A stretch of DNA of 64,000 nt. Source: Emticicia sp. C21 (lineage in GTDB: Bacteria > Bacteroidota > Bacteroidia > Cytophagales > Spirosomataceae). The DNA lies in assembly GCF_003418935.1 (NCBI RefSeq), contig NZ_QVMT01000001.1, positions 598,063-662,062 of the forward strand, in the 5' to 3' direction. The translations under genes and the position numbers were made by a program. Below, one piece after another: positions 41,167-50,454 of the stretch (position 1 is the first letter of the stretch; each line of letters starts with the position of its first letter). A model generated the notes under the pieces. That model made no database searches and was not told the DNA's origin. It worked only from the letters and a program-made list of their open reading frames with translations.

Positions 41167-43515
41167 TTATTGTTTCAAAAGCCATACATCAGAAACTTTT
41201 GAATGCTTACGCCAGTTGAGATGGGATTCTTCCGGCTCATCAAAAGTTACCCTTATTTTCCCATCCATACTCAGATTCAGAGGTACAATCCACTCTTTAA
41301 AAGTCTCATTTTCACGATTATATACCACAGGACTCAATCGCTTGCCATCAACCCGTAAAAGTGCCTCACCCATACCTGCCACTCTGATAATATAACGGGC
41401 ATCGGCCTGTAGATTATCATATTCCAACTCAGGGTTATTCTGAAATGTCTGCGTTGACAATCTGGCACGACTAAAACCATTATCCCACCAGGCTATATCC
41501 GTAGCATCATCTACAATTGTTTTCACTCTTGGCCCTTTACTGGTGCTTGACACATCGTCATAAAAACTACCAGCCCCCGGATTCTCCCATGTACTGATAA
41601 CGTTTAGCCTTGCCATTACTTTGGCATTGCTATCAGTTACAATCGGCTTTAATTTCCTAAATTCATCTTCCAGCCACCAACGGTTATTGAGGGGATAATC
41701 TACAAAATCCAACAAACAACCTCTTTCATACCCTTTTGCTTGATGTTTAGGCACACTCGTTTGCAAACCAATAGAAGTATATAAAGCCTGGCACAATTGC
41801 TCTATTTTCTTTCTTAAATCATAACCAATCGGCATTTTCTCAGCCTTCTCTAAAACCTCCCAAGCCGAGGCCATAGCTTTATTAGCACCTGATTGTGGAG
41901 CTTTGGCTATTAGTGCATTCGCTTGTTTTTCGAGGTCTTGTTCGTAGATTAATCTGCGGCGTGTATAGGTATCGTAGTAGGCTCTTAATAATAAAATCTG
42001 CCAGCGCCAGTTTTCATTCAATTGTGGTGTTGCTGTAGCCTCCATGCCTTTCCAGAAAGCGAATGTAGCTTCTACCCCACCATTTTGCACTAGAGGTCCT
42101 TTCCAGTTATTTTCAAGGGCAGCGATGCCATCGGCAATATTTTCAGCCAGTTTTTTTCCGAAAAAGAAATTACCATAATCAACCAATATTTCTCTTACGT
42201 CCGTTTGTGTATCCCATGCCCTCATACTCCAGACTACCTTATTAATATCATCATGACAACCATCAGAATATGATAAGAAACCATCGGTAAAAGCCGCATA
42301 GGTTTTATGTATGCCCGCAAACTCATATGGACGAGGGTTACAAGCCTCTCTACCCAAAGTCAAGGCATAAGCCTGATCCCACTGACGAACAGGGAACTCA
42401 CATCTCACATTATGTGTCAGGTCAGGGTATTCTCTGTGTTTATAGTTTTTAGGTAGTCTATAACGTGTCTCAGCCATTGGCGGACTACTTGGGCCTGATA
42501 CTACTCCCTCAAACCAGGTAGGCTTATTCTCTTTCAGGTACTGATAAAAATAATCAACCTGCTCCACACTAAAGCCTTGTAATGAAAGCCATACTTTTGC
42601 TGTAGGATGATACTTAACCAGACGCTCATGCAGGTCTTTCAGAAATGGCATGACATCTTTCGGATGATTATCGCCCGGGTCGCCGCCCGGCACAAAAATA
42701 TGGTCAAGGCGAGGGCATCTTTTATAAAGGTCTTCGTGCAGACTCAATTCTGCTGCACGTTTCTTGGCATCATGTAATTCAAAGGTGATAGGTGTCCACA
42801 CCCAATAATCCTGGTCATAAGCCTGACAGATTTCACTCAGTTTCACGTTCATTTCGCGAGACGGAATCTTAAAGTGTGGGCTCGGGTTTTCATCTTCATG
42901 AAAAGGAATACCCTCCACAGCATTCGAACCAAAAATAGCCAGTTCTCTGATATACTGGTCAAATTGTGCCACCGTCCAGGCATCGTAAGAATTAGCCGTA
43001 TGACGATATCCTAACTGATGTCCTCTGATACCATATTCAGGTGAGGTAGCGATATTAGTTTTAGCATCTAACTGAATAGTTTTAGGCAACAAAGTAGCTT
43101 TGCGTAATACCCAACCTGCACCAAACAATACCCCTCTGGCATCTGCACCTATCACCCACAAAATACCACCTTTATCAGTTAATTCTGATACAATTCTATA
43201 GCCTTCAGCCTTAAACTCAGGCCCGTTTTTGTCAGTATTGGCAGGAATAGCTTTACCTGATAAATCCTTATCACCTGACAGCACAAGCGCAATGGTAAAC
43301 TCATTGCTTTTAGGCTGTCCGGTAGTAGACTTTAAAACGATAGAAGTACGCTTCTGAATCTCCTCCGTCAACATCTTTACAGTCGTTTCCTTCACTGGTG
43401 AGGGTATCGAATTAGAAGCAATAATATTGGCACTCTTAATGGTAATTGGTTGTGCAATAGTCACTGCGAAGCCAAGCAAAAACAGGGTAGTCAGATAAAT
43501 AGATTTTCTTAACAT
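41167..43515 (-). CDS. Secreted glycoside hydrolase-like protein with GH67N/GH20b-type N-terminal domain
   Basis: The 782-residue product has a signal peptide (to about residue 21, VTIA-Q). A small alpha/beta domain (about 22-145) follows, of the kind preceding GH20 and GH67 barrels (EEIQKRTSIVLKS, and RGVLFGAGWVLRKATLLP). A probable TIM barrel then opens with GIRGHQLGYRHTANSYDAWT and contains WVWTPITFELHD, IFVPGGDPGDNHP and VWLSLQGFS. A helical region and a C-terminal beta domain close the protein. I cannot place the barrel in a defined CAZy family or assign catalytic acids. Four bases separate it from the gene on either side. It is probably a periplasmic exo-acting hydrolase. Confidence 0.7.
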   Translation of the reverse strand: MLRKSIYLTTLFLLGFAVTIAQPITIKSANIIASNSIPSPVKETTVKMLTEEIQKRTSIVLKSTTGQPKSNEFTIALVLSGDKDLSGKAIPANTDKNGPEFKAEGYRIVSELTDKGGILWVIGADARGVLFGAGWVLRKATLLPKTIQLDAKTNIATSPEYGIRGHQLGYRHTANSYDAWTVAQFDQYIRELAIFGSNAVEGIPFHEDENPSPHFKIPSREMNVKLSEICQAYDQDYWVWTPITFELHDAKKRAAELSLHEDLYKRCPRLDHIFVPGGDPGDNHPKDVMPFLKDLHERLVKYHPTAKVWLSLQGFSVEQVDYFYQYLKENKPTWFEGVVSGPSSPPMAETRYRLPKNYKHREYPDLTHNVRCEFPVRQWDQAYALTLGREACNPRPYEFAGIHKTYAAFTDGFLSYSDGCHDDINKVVWSMRAWDTQTDVREILVDYGNFFFGKKLAENIADGIAALENNWKGPLVQNGGVEATFAFWKGMEATATPQLNENWRWQILLLRAYYDTYTRRRLIYEQDLEKQANALIAKAPQSGANKAMASAWEVLEKAEKMPIGYDLRKKIEQLCQALYTSIGLQTSVPKHQAKGYERGCLLDFVDYPLNNRWWLEDEFRKLKPIVTDSNAKVMARLNVISTWENPGAGSFYDDVSSTSKGPRVKTIVDDATDIAWWDNGFSRARLSTQTFQNNPELEYDNLQADARYIIRVAGMGEALLRVDGKRLSPVVYNRENETFKEWIVPLNLSMDGKIRVTFDEPEESHLNWRKHSKVSDVWLLKQ

Positions 43516-43519
43516 GGGT

Positions 43520-46195
43520 CTATAAAGTCATAGGTTTTAATAGATTATAGCCTTGTATTCTGATAGTCGGAGTACCTTTCAGATCTTTTTTGTAATATTT
43601 TACTTTGATTTCCTTAACATCATCAGGAGGGATAGATATATAATTATCAGACCAGAAAACCGGAGTAATAGCAGCACCAGTGGCCCCATCAGCCAGTTCG
43701 GCTTCAATGAAGAAAGCTAATTTGTCAGACTTATTTCTCAGTATCAGACTTACTTCGTATTCATCCTTATTGATTTCTTTGATACTCTTCTCTGCCTTAA
43801 TTTCTACTTTTGGCAAAGTATTCAATCCGCTGAAATCAGCATATTGTTTCTGAGGAGTATAAAACCAGAAATACTTCGACCAATCCAGTTGATCTTTTTG
43901 GGTAGACACCCAATAGAAATTATTAGCATACTCTTGTTCTCCGTCTAAATCCGTCAGTGAGAGGGCAATAAAATATATTTCATTCTTACCCTTTAATTCA
44001 GGTAGTTCTCGCCATTTCTTTATTGTATTTGCACCCAGATTTATAACTTCTGTTTCATTCAATATCTCTTTAGAGTTCTTATCAAAAACACTGATTATTA
44101 CTCTTGTATCCTTCCATTCATCTTGGGTATCATTACTTAAGTAGATGCTATTATCATGATAATTATAAATAATATTTTCAGGCTGAGCTGCTTTCTTTGT
44201 GCCATAATAAGCCCCTGTAGGCATCAGGTAATAATCATACAACTGCCAATAAAACTCCGGCCAGGGTGAATTGAGCATCCACTGCACTACCCCGGTCGCT
44301 ACCGGTCGGTTAATTACAAAGGCTTCAAACATGGGGCGAATGGCTTCATAGTTCATCAATTGTGATTTTAAAGCCAGTTCTTCCAGATTCTTCGATGCAC
44401 CATATCTTTTATTCATCGCATTCAGGTAAACCCCCATCGTATTAAAGTCTTTACGACCCGAGTGGTAGTTCCACACTTTATTGTCAGGCGGCCATAAATC
44501 GGCTTCAGGTATCATTTTTTTAATACTCCCAATCGGCGGAATCTGTGGTCCCGGCCCTGTTTCACTATTAAAACCAAAAGCCCCACCTAGTTTTTTATCT
44601 TCAAACCAATATACAGGCGGTACATATTCATAAGGACCGTTCATTTTCATACCTGACTTCCCAGTCAATTCACTGGTAAAATCACCGGACGACACCAGAA
44701 ATGGTCGCGTCGGGTCATATTGTTTCAAAGTAGCCTGATACCTTTTTTCGAGCGAAGGTTTTGGCATGGCATCGCTTCCACCTGCCCAGGTAAAGATGCT
44801 CGGGTGGTTGCGCAGCCACTTCACCTGGTCTCTCAAATAATTAGATAGTAAGGTCTCTTCATCAGGTGTCAGCTTTACTGCATACAAGTCAACTCCCTCA
44901 TTAATCGGCAAGTTTTCATCACCCGGTTTCATTTTCAGTTCCATGCCCAGATAATCCGGCCATTCCCATTGGCAACTCCAACCCACCATTAGCAGAATAC
45001 CATTCTCATCGCATAAATCATAGATATGATGATTATTACCCCAAACCCCCTCAAATCTTAAGGAATTCAGATTCATTTCTTTTACATACCGAATCTGTGC
45101 CGCATCTTTTTCGGGCATATAGCGCAAAAACAAATCATCCACCCATCCGGCACTTTTGATTAATACATCTCTGCCATTCACTTTATATCCTCGCACACCC
45201 TTATCATTCAGATAAGTTTCTATCTTACGGATACCAAATCTGGTGCTTTGTTTATCAGATAGACTTCCGTTTTCTCTTACTTCCAGATTCAACGTATACA
45301 TTTCAGGATTGCCCAAACCATTCGGCCACCACAATCGTGGGTTCTTAATCAATAGCTCTTTGGTATCAGCAGGTGTAAACTTCACTTCTCTACGCTCATG
45401 AGGTGCCAGAATAAAGTTCTTTTTGAATGTAAGGTTTTCAATGGTACCGATTACTTCTACAGTTTTTGAGGCGTTACTATGGTTAGTTAATTCTGTACTG
45501 ATAGTCAGCAAAGCCTGCGTTAAATCTTTAGGATCAAGGTCAGGAGCAATAAAGGTTCCCACCATACTGGCAACCTTTCCGGAACGTTTAAGTCGGATAT
45601 CGCGATAGATACCCATATAGTGATCAGGAGGGGTTGGTGCCCAATCCACAAAGCCCATATAGAAGTCCCGAACCTGTGGTGGGAACACCTCTACCAATAG
45701 CACATTTTCACCGCTTTTGGCTGCTTCGGTAATATCAATTTCAAATTGACGAAAAGCACCGAAAAGCGTATCCTGAGAGGCTACTTTTACCCCATTCAAC
45801 CAGAAATTAGCCCGATAATTTACCCCATCAACCATCAAACCCAGATATTCTTCCTGCGTATTTACATCCTCTAATTCGAATGTATTTCTAAACCACCAGG
45901 AATTTTCAAAAGGTGCGCGAGGTATTTTCTCAAGATTTTTACCTACAAAAGGATCTTTATATACGCCAGCTTCTACTAATGCTCCCAAAACAGTAGTAGG
46001 TAGGGTAGCCTTCACCCATTTTTCAGGATTAATGAGTTGCGTTGAAAGTGTTTTGGCATCGGCATTAATCTCTTTCGTAGAGGCAATGGTCCAGTTATCG
46101 CTTAAGGTACGTTCTTCCACTTTTACTTTTGAGCCACAGCTAAGCAGGAAAAAACTCCCTAGTATGCTCAAAAGTAAACACCATTTTTGATTCAT
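43520..46195 (-). CDS. GH2 lipoprotein, exo-beta-D-glucosaminidase-like
   Basis: The 891-residue product has a lipoprotein signal (ILGSFFLLSC, Cys20). A GH2 sugar-binding jelly roll follows (about 60-200; NSWWFRNTFELED, VDGVNYRANFWLNG), then an immunoglobulin-like domain (about 205-325), a TIM barrel (about 330-640) and C-terminal beta domains. In the barrel, AGGSDAMP places D475 and FGFNSETGPG places E545. These match in context and spacing the Asp acid/base and Glu nucleophile known for the CsxA exo-beta-D-glucosaminidase subgroup, rather than the NE pair of beta-galactosidases. The natural substrate may be a glucosamine- or mannose-containing glycan. It is first gene of the three-gene minus-strand operon. 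Confidence 0.88.
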   Translation of the reverse strand: MNQKWCLLLSILGSFFLLSCGSKVKVEERTLSDNWTIASTKEINADAKTLSTQLINPEKWVKATLPTTVLGALVEAGVYKDPFVGKNLEKIPRAPFENSWWFRNTFELEDVNTQEEYLGLMVDGVNYRANFWLNGVKVASQDTLFGAFRQFEIDITEAAKSGENVLLVEVFPPQVRDFYMGFVDWAPTPPDHYMGIYRDIRLKRSGKVASMVGTFIAPDLDPKDLTQALLTISTELTNHSNASKTVEVIGTIENLTFKKNFILAPHERREVKFTPADTKELLIKNPRLWWPNGLGNPEMYTLNLEVRENGSLSDKQSTRFGIRKIETYLNDKGVRGYKVNGRDVLIKSAGWVDDLFLRYMPEKDAAQIRYVKEMNLNSLRFEGVWGNNHHIYDLCDENGILLMVGWSCQWEWPDYLGMELKMKPGDENLPINEGVDLYAVKLTPDEETLLSNYLRDQVKWLRNHPSIFTWAGGSDAMPKPSLEKRYQATLKQYDPTRPFLVSSGDFTSELTGKSGMKMNGPYEYVPPVYWFEDKKLGGAFGFNSETGPGPQIPPIGSIKKMIPEADLWPPDNKVWNYHSGRKDFNTMGVYLNAMNKRYGASKNLEELALKSQLMNYEAIRPMFEAFVINRPVATGVVQWMLNSPWPEFYWQLYDYYLMPTGAYYGTKKAAQPENIIYNYHDNSIYLSNDTQDEWKDTRVIISVFDKNSKEILNETEVINLGANTIKKWRELPELKGKNEIYFIALSLTDLDGEQEYANNFYWVSTQKDQLDWSKYFWFYTPQKQYADFSGLNTLPKVEIKAEKSIKEINKDEYEVSLILRNKSDKLAFFIEAELADGATGAAITPVFWSDNYISIPPDDVKEIKVKYYKKDLKGTPTIRIQGYNLLKPMTL

Positions 46196-46354
46196 ATCTA
46201 TTTATGCTTGATTTATTGTCTTTGTCTTTTAGTACTTATAAAAATATATTTTGGACTACTGCTATGCAAAATATAAAGTCATTAATAGCCTTTTTTAATG
46301 CCCGCGAAGTATACTAATAAATTCTATTCGACCCAAATTATCACACCTAAACAA

Positions 46355-47665
46355 ATGAAAAACAGACAGTTATATTTGAGTATGCTAGTAGTTGCTCTCT
46401 CGCTCGGAACGGCATGGGCTATTCGTGGACAGTTCGGACATGAGCATGGAGCCGCATGGGCTGGTGGCATCGGTTGCCTGAGCTTATTATTAGTAGCCAA
46501 AAGGAGCGATTGGTATGCCAAGTTTTTTAGTGTTACGATGGCAGGTGCTTTGGGCTGGGGTCTGGGGGGTATTATGAGTTATGGTGTAGTTGTGGGCTAT
46601 GGACGGGCCGATGATTTTATAAATGCCTATTATGGCTTGATGATGCTATTTGTGATTGGTGGACTATACGGATATATCGGCGGTGGTCTGTTTGGTCTGG
46701 CGCTTTCAAGCACGGCAAAAAACCCTGTCAAATGGGCTAATCTCATTGTTGAGATGGTTGCTGGAGCCATTTTATTCTATTATTTTATGATTATGGAATT
46801 TGAATGGTTCATGACTCCACCACGTTCTGAAGCATGGGCGATTTGTTTCGGGGCAGCTGTTGCTATGACTTGGTTTATGGTGAGACACGAACGAAATTCT
46901 GCCTTAAGAGTAGCTGTTTTCTCAGGCTTAGGCGGTGGATTTGGTTTTGCCTTTGGTAATTTCTTACAGGTATTAGGAAGTGTATCGGGCATTAAATTTA
47001 ATTTCTGGAATGTGATGGAATATACCTTAGGCTTTTTTGGAGGATTAGGAATGTCGTATGGAACATTGACTTCAACGTGGGAACAATCCGAAAGTTCGCA
47101 AAAGAAAAGCTCGCAACTATTCCCATTATTGATGCTGGTGCTAATCATTCCATTCACCATGTGGCAACAGAACTTCGAAACCAAGCGTATTTTTGAAATG
47201 CTAACCAAATTGAATGTATCAGAAGGTAGCCCATTATTCGGATTAACAGAATGGAGTGGTTTAGTACTTATATTGTTATTTACTCTTATCTGGTTTTATA
47301 AATATTACGTCAGCCAGCCAAACAATGTGACCTATAGCTATAAAGAAGTACATGCATTCTTTACAGGCCATTTAATCCTGTACATTGTCTTTAGTTATAT
47401 CATTACCGGGGCCTTTATCAGTGGATATAGACCTGAACAATACCTTTATACCCTTAATCTGATTGTGATTTTGCTATTAATCAATAAAACCCAACCATCG
47501 TTTGCCGATCATACCATTGGTCTTAAAAAATGGTCTTTGAGCATGGCAGTGGTAGCTGTATTTATCGCTTTGCTGGCGATGATTGCTATCAGTTCACACG
47601 ATGAATTGAAAGGTGCACAGAAGAGATTCGGGGCGGAACCGGTGGAAGAGGGGGCGACGAAATAG
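46355..47665 (+). CDS. Uncharacterised polytopic membrane protein beside hydrolase operon
   Basis: ATG 46355 starts a membrane helix directly (MKNRQLYLSMLVVALSLGTA); an ATG at 46298 would add 19 polar residues and is also possible. The 436-residue product has about 12 transmembrane helices, a motif AWAIRGQFGHEHGAAWAGG at the end of helix 1, and Gly-rich loops (GALGWGLGGIMSYG, GLGGGFGFAFGN). I know no described transporter family with these motifs. Divergent from the GH2-aldolase operon across 160 bases, it may carry the released sugar or a glycoside across the inner membrane. That role is an inference from position. Confidence 0.78.
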   Translation: MKNRQLYLSMLVVALSLGTAWAIRGQFGHEHGAAWAGGIGCLSLLLVAKRSDWYAKFFSVTMAGALGWGLGGIMSYGVVVGYGRADDFINAYYGLMMLFVIGGLYGYIGGGLFGLALSSTAKNPVKWANLIVEMVAGAILFYYFMIMEFEWFMTPPRSEAWAICFGAAVAMTWFMVRHERNSALRVAVFSGLGGGFGFAFGNFLQVLGSVSGIKFNFWNVMEYTLGFFGGLGMSYGTLTSTWEQSESSQKKSSQLFPLLMLVLIIPFTMWQQNFETKRIFEMLTKLNVSEGSPLFGLTEWSGLVLILLFTLIWFYKYYVSQPNNVTYSYKEVHAFFTGHLILYIVFSYIITGAFISGYRPEQYLYTLNLIVILLLINKTQPSFADHTIGLKKWSLSMAVVAVFIALLAMIAISSHDELKGAQKRFGAEPVEEGATK

Positions 47666-47679
47666 CATTGTTTTTCTTC

Positions 47680-47720
47680 GTAGAGATGTAACGGTTCGAC
47701 GCGCGATGCATTACGTCTCC
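47680..47720. repeat. Worn end of the GTAGAGAC palindrome family
   Basis: The stretch starts GTAGAGATGTAA and ends TGCATTACGTCTCC, with a diverged centre rich in CG (GGTTCGACGCGCG). It matches one end of the MITE-like elements at 38942 and 63479; no partner end is found within 150 bases. Confidence 0.6.
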
Positions 47721-47760
47721 GAGGGCATATCCCACCCCAAAAAAGTAATCTGGATAAGGT

Positions 47761-47803
47761 ATATGTTTGAAGACATATGACAACAATATGTCTTCAAACG
47801 TAT
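47761..47803. terminator. Hairpin between convergent genes
   Basis: ATATGTTTGAAGACATAT (47761-47778) pairs with 47786-47803 at 17 of 18 positions around a 7-base loop. It sits between the convergent membrane-protein and GDPD genes and could stop transcription from both sides, although it is AT-rich and lacks a strong T-run. Confidence 0.6.
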
Positions 47804-47823
47804 CATCGAAATCTAAACAGTCT

Positions 47824-48693
47824 CTAGTTATTTTCCAAAAGCGTTTTATAGACTTTCCTCACATGGTCAGTCTGAATAAGGTCAACACCCATTGCAGCGG
47901 CCTTCTTATAGTTAGCAGGTATATCTAACAGCCCCAGAACATCAGAAAATACCTTTATCTTGTGCTCGTGTATATCTGCCACTAATTGCTCATTCAGTAT
48001 TGTCCAGCGTACATCAAACGCATAAGGATTGAGTTTAGCAACCTTGTCTTCTATTTCACTAGATTTATTTAATGAAGGCATAAGTTTAGCCTTCGGATAA
48101 ACCTTTTTCAATGCCAGAAGAAAATCATCAGAACCATAAAAAACCGCCTCCTTTAGGAGCTTACTTGCTTTTAGTTCTTTCACTAAAGGTTCTGGCGCAA
48201 CATCTTTGCAATCAACATATAGATTAGTCTGATGATTGTGTGTTTTATTCCATTGGGCTACTAAAGCCGTAGTTTCCTGCAAAGTCGGGATACGTTCTTC
48301 CTTGTATTGCTCAGGGTAGTTTTTACCTGCAGATAATACTCTCAATTCAGCCAGAGTAAAGTTTTTCATTGGCCCTTCACCATTGGTTGTCCGATTCAGC
48401 ATACCATCATGTAAGATTGCTAATTGCCCGTCTTTGGTAGTACGAACATCTATTTCGATGTAATCAACGCCCATTTCCAACACTTTCTTAAATGTAGCCA
48501 GCGTGTTTTCAGGGGCTAATATTGAACTACCTCTGTGTGCCGATAAACCCAGATGATACTTCTCTTTTAAAGCTTTAGATGAGTCTGCTCCTGTTTGCGA
48601 AAGTTTATTCAGGGTAGAAGCAGGAATAAAAGCACTGATGTAGAAAATACTAATTGTAATGAAAAGTGTAATAGACTTTGTGAACGATTTCAT
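47824..48693 (-). CDS. Glycerophosphodiester phosphodiesterase (GDPD family)
   Basis: The 289-residue product has an N-terminal signal or anchor (about 6-26). The GDPD TIM barrel follows, with all key residues: H53-R54 (LSAHRGSSILAPENT), E80 and D82 (YIEIDVRTTKDG) and H95 (LAILHDGMLNRTT). These enzymes hydrolyse glycerophosphodiesters to glycerol-3-phosphate and an alcohol using a divalent metal; here it acts in the periplasm or outside. It follows a 66-codon gene by 8 bases. With the phosphatase at 54.7 kb it fits scavenging of organic phosphate. Confidence 0.93.
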   Translation of the reverse strand: MKSFTKSITLFITISIFYISAFIPASTLNKLSQTGADSSKALKEKYHLGLSAHRGSSILAPENTLATFKKVLEMGVDYIEIDVRTTKDGQLAILHDGMLNRTTNGEGPMKNFTLAELRVLSAGKNYPEQYKEERIPTLQETTALVAQWNKTHNHQTNLYVDCKDVAPEPLVKELKASKLLKEAVFYGSDDFLLALKKVYPKAKLMPSLNKSSEIEDKVAKLNPYAFDVRWTILNEQLVADIHEHKIKVFSDVLGLLDIPANYKKAAAMGVDLIQTDHVRKVYKTLLENN

Positions 48694-48701
48694 GAGCAGT
48701 T

Positions 48702-48902
48702 TTATTGGTCTTGTCCAGACACTGTACTTTTATTAAGGTATGCTTCGGAAAGAAGCTGATTAAAATAACGTTCAAGGATAATTGAGTACTCCGACGACAT
48801 CTCGGTTTCTCCTATATCAGCCAATAGCTCTGCCAATTCTTCCTTGGAGAGTTGATTGTTGATAAGTTTATCCATTAAATAATCAGGACGAGAGCGCTCC
48901 AT
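48702..48902 (-). CDS. Small protein resembling the N-terminus of a FecR-type anti-sigma factor
   Basis: The 66-residue product (MERSRPDYLMDKLINNQLSK, then EELAELLADIGETEMS) resembles the short helical N-terminal domain by which Bacteroidota FecR proteins hold an ECF sigma factor. The membrane helix and FecR domain are absent. It may be a truncated relic or a free sigma-binding peptide. It lies 8 bases before GDPD and just below a 94-bp palindromic repeat, which may mark the break that truncated it. The similarity is read by eye only. Confidence 0.5.
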   Translation of the reverse strand: MERSRPDYLMDKLINNQLSKEELAELLADIGETEMSSEYSIILERYFNQLLSEAYLNKSTVSGQDQ

Positions 48903-48955
48903 GTAGCTTTTAGGTTGAGTACTGAATATTCTGTCTTTTCCATCAATTGCGAAAG

Positions 48956-49049
48956 TTTAACCACGGAGTGACACCGAGTACAGCACAGAGTAATGAAATA
49001 TAAACTTCATGTAACTCCGTGCGAAACTTAGTGTAGCTCCGTGGTTAAA
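48956..49049. repeat. 94-bp palindromic repeat element
   Basis: The ends TTTAACCACGGAGTGACACC and the complement of the right end agree at about 20 of 24 positions. An inner pair GCACAGAGT/ACTCCGTGC continues the stem, so the whole element can fold into one long hairpin. It has no coding capacity. The TTTAACCACGGAG ends are of the kind found in dispersed bacterial repeats. It lies between the PqaA-like stop and the 66-codon gene. Confidence 0.7.
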
Positions 49050-49058
49050 TAATATCAC

Positions 49059-50414
49059 TTATAACACCTTATTTCCATCAGTAACAAATACCCTAGTACT
49101 TACAGTATAAGTACCGCCATTAGGATCTTTGTATTTCAAATCAACATAAAAGGCAGCAAAGCCTTTGGTTGGGTAAGGTACTGTTACTTTTACAACCGGT
49201 TCTTTGGTTAATTTCAGGTTATGACTCAACCATAAATTATTACGAAAATCACGGTCTGATGAAGTCGTATGCCAGATGGTAGCACCTACCAAATCAGTTT
49301 GTTGCGCATTAATTGCCAGCTCTACACCATCTTTGTTATTGGTTGTTGTCCAGGTATTAGCCGGATATTCTTTATTCTGCAAGGTCAAACCAAAAAATGC
49401 TGTCAGAGACTCAAACGCCTGTTTGCCACCCCCTAAATCATGGCCTGCATTTGGGGTATAATGAATCATATTTTTACCTGGAATCTGGTCATAATAATGT
49501 TTGATAGCATCCACCGTCCAATATTCGTCATTTGTACCAATAAATATAATCTTCGGAATATTCATTTTAGCTCTATACGAATAAGGGTCTATCATGGTTG
49601 TAAGCGTTCTCCCTTCTTTTGTATCTGTGCTCTGTGGAATACCCAGTTTGGTATAATCTTCAATCTGAATACTGTATTCACCATAAGTTTTAAACTGATA
49701 ATCAAGAGTAGCAGGCATATTCAGCATATCAATGACCATTGGCCCGATTGCTACCACACGTTTATCATCAATAGCACTCGATAACCAGGTTGTCCAACCA
49801 CGTTTAGAGGCACCCGAAATCACAAATCTGTTTACCGTAAAATTATTGTTTTTCTTAGCAAACTCCTGCACTGCATCCATCGCTTTCACCGCCGATTTCA
49901 CCATCGGAAAAAGTAAAGGCCATGAATAATCATTATCTTTTTTAAAGTTATGAAGTGTATGCGAAATCAACGCATCTTCCGTCAGATCACCAAAAAATGG
50001 TTGATTAGGTACTTGCTTAATCAAGGCAACGATAGCTTTGGTTTTCTCTGCCATACCCGCCAACGACGGCCACAGTTTATCGTCTTTGCTCCAGTTTGGT
50101 TGTTCGTTTTTGTTTGAGCCACCTGTAATAAACAATAAAGCCCCATCATATTGCTTGTTGTTAGGCACAAAGATAGTCAATTGATGTCTCCAGGTAAATT
50201 CTCTCCATTTCTGCGATGTCAATACCAGATTATACATCGTTACATTGTCTTTGGTCAATGAGTCTTTTACTTCCCATTTAAAGGACTTGTCTCCGTTGTT
50301 GATATAACTTTTAAGGGCTGTTTCGGGGGTAATTGAATTCTGTGCATAAATACATACCGATGTCATGACAAGGGCTGTACATAGCGTAATCAATCTTACT
50401 AAAGTGCTTTTCAT
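49059..50414 (-). CDS. PhoPQ-activated pathogenicity-related (PqaA-like) secreted protein
   Basis: The 451-residue product has a signal peptide (to about residue 24, CIYA-Q) and matches the PqaA family, whose core is an alpha/beta hydrolase. The elbow FVISGASKRGWTTWLSS carries the presumed nucleophile Ser. The segments IIFIGTNDEYWTVDAIKHYY and MIHYTPNAGHDLGGG supply the expected Asp and His. The name comes from Salmonella, where the gene is PhoP-regulated; the substrate of the family is unknown. It starts 40 bases after the ceramidase-like stop and is probably co-transcribed with it. Confidence 0.9.
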   Translation of the reverse strand: MKSTLVRLITLCTALVMTSVCIYAQNSITPETALKSYINNGDKSFKWEVKDSLTKDNVTMYNLVLTSQKWREFTWRHQLTIFVPNNKQYDGALLFITGGSNKNEQPNWSKDDKLWPSLAGMAEKTKAIVALIKQVPNQPFFGDLTEDALISHTLHNFKKDNDYSWPLLFPMVKSAVKAMDAVQEFAKKNNNFTVNRFVISGASKRGWTTWLSSAIDDKRVVAIGPMVIDMLNMPATLDYQFKTYGEYSIQIEDYTKLGIPQSTDTKEGRTLTTMIDPYSYRAKMNIPKIIFIGTNDEYWTVDAIKHYYDQIPGKNMIHYTPNAGHDLGGGKQAFESLTAFFGLTLQNKEYPANTWTTTNNKDGVELAINAQQTDLVGATIWHTTSSDRDFRNNLWLSHNLKLTKEPVVKVTVPYPTKGFAAFYVDLKYKDPNGGTYTVSTRVFVTDGNKVL

Positions 50415-50454
50415 AGATGAGGTTTTTAATCTGTAAATACTTGATGAAAATTTA

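Noticed and set aside
48956-49049. Possible CRISPR or small RNA
   Set aside because: Only one inverted repeat unit is present, with no repeated spacers; a palindromic repeat explains it better.
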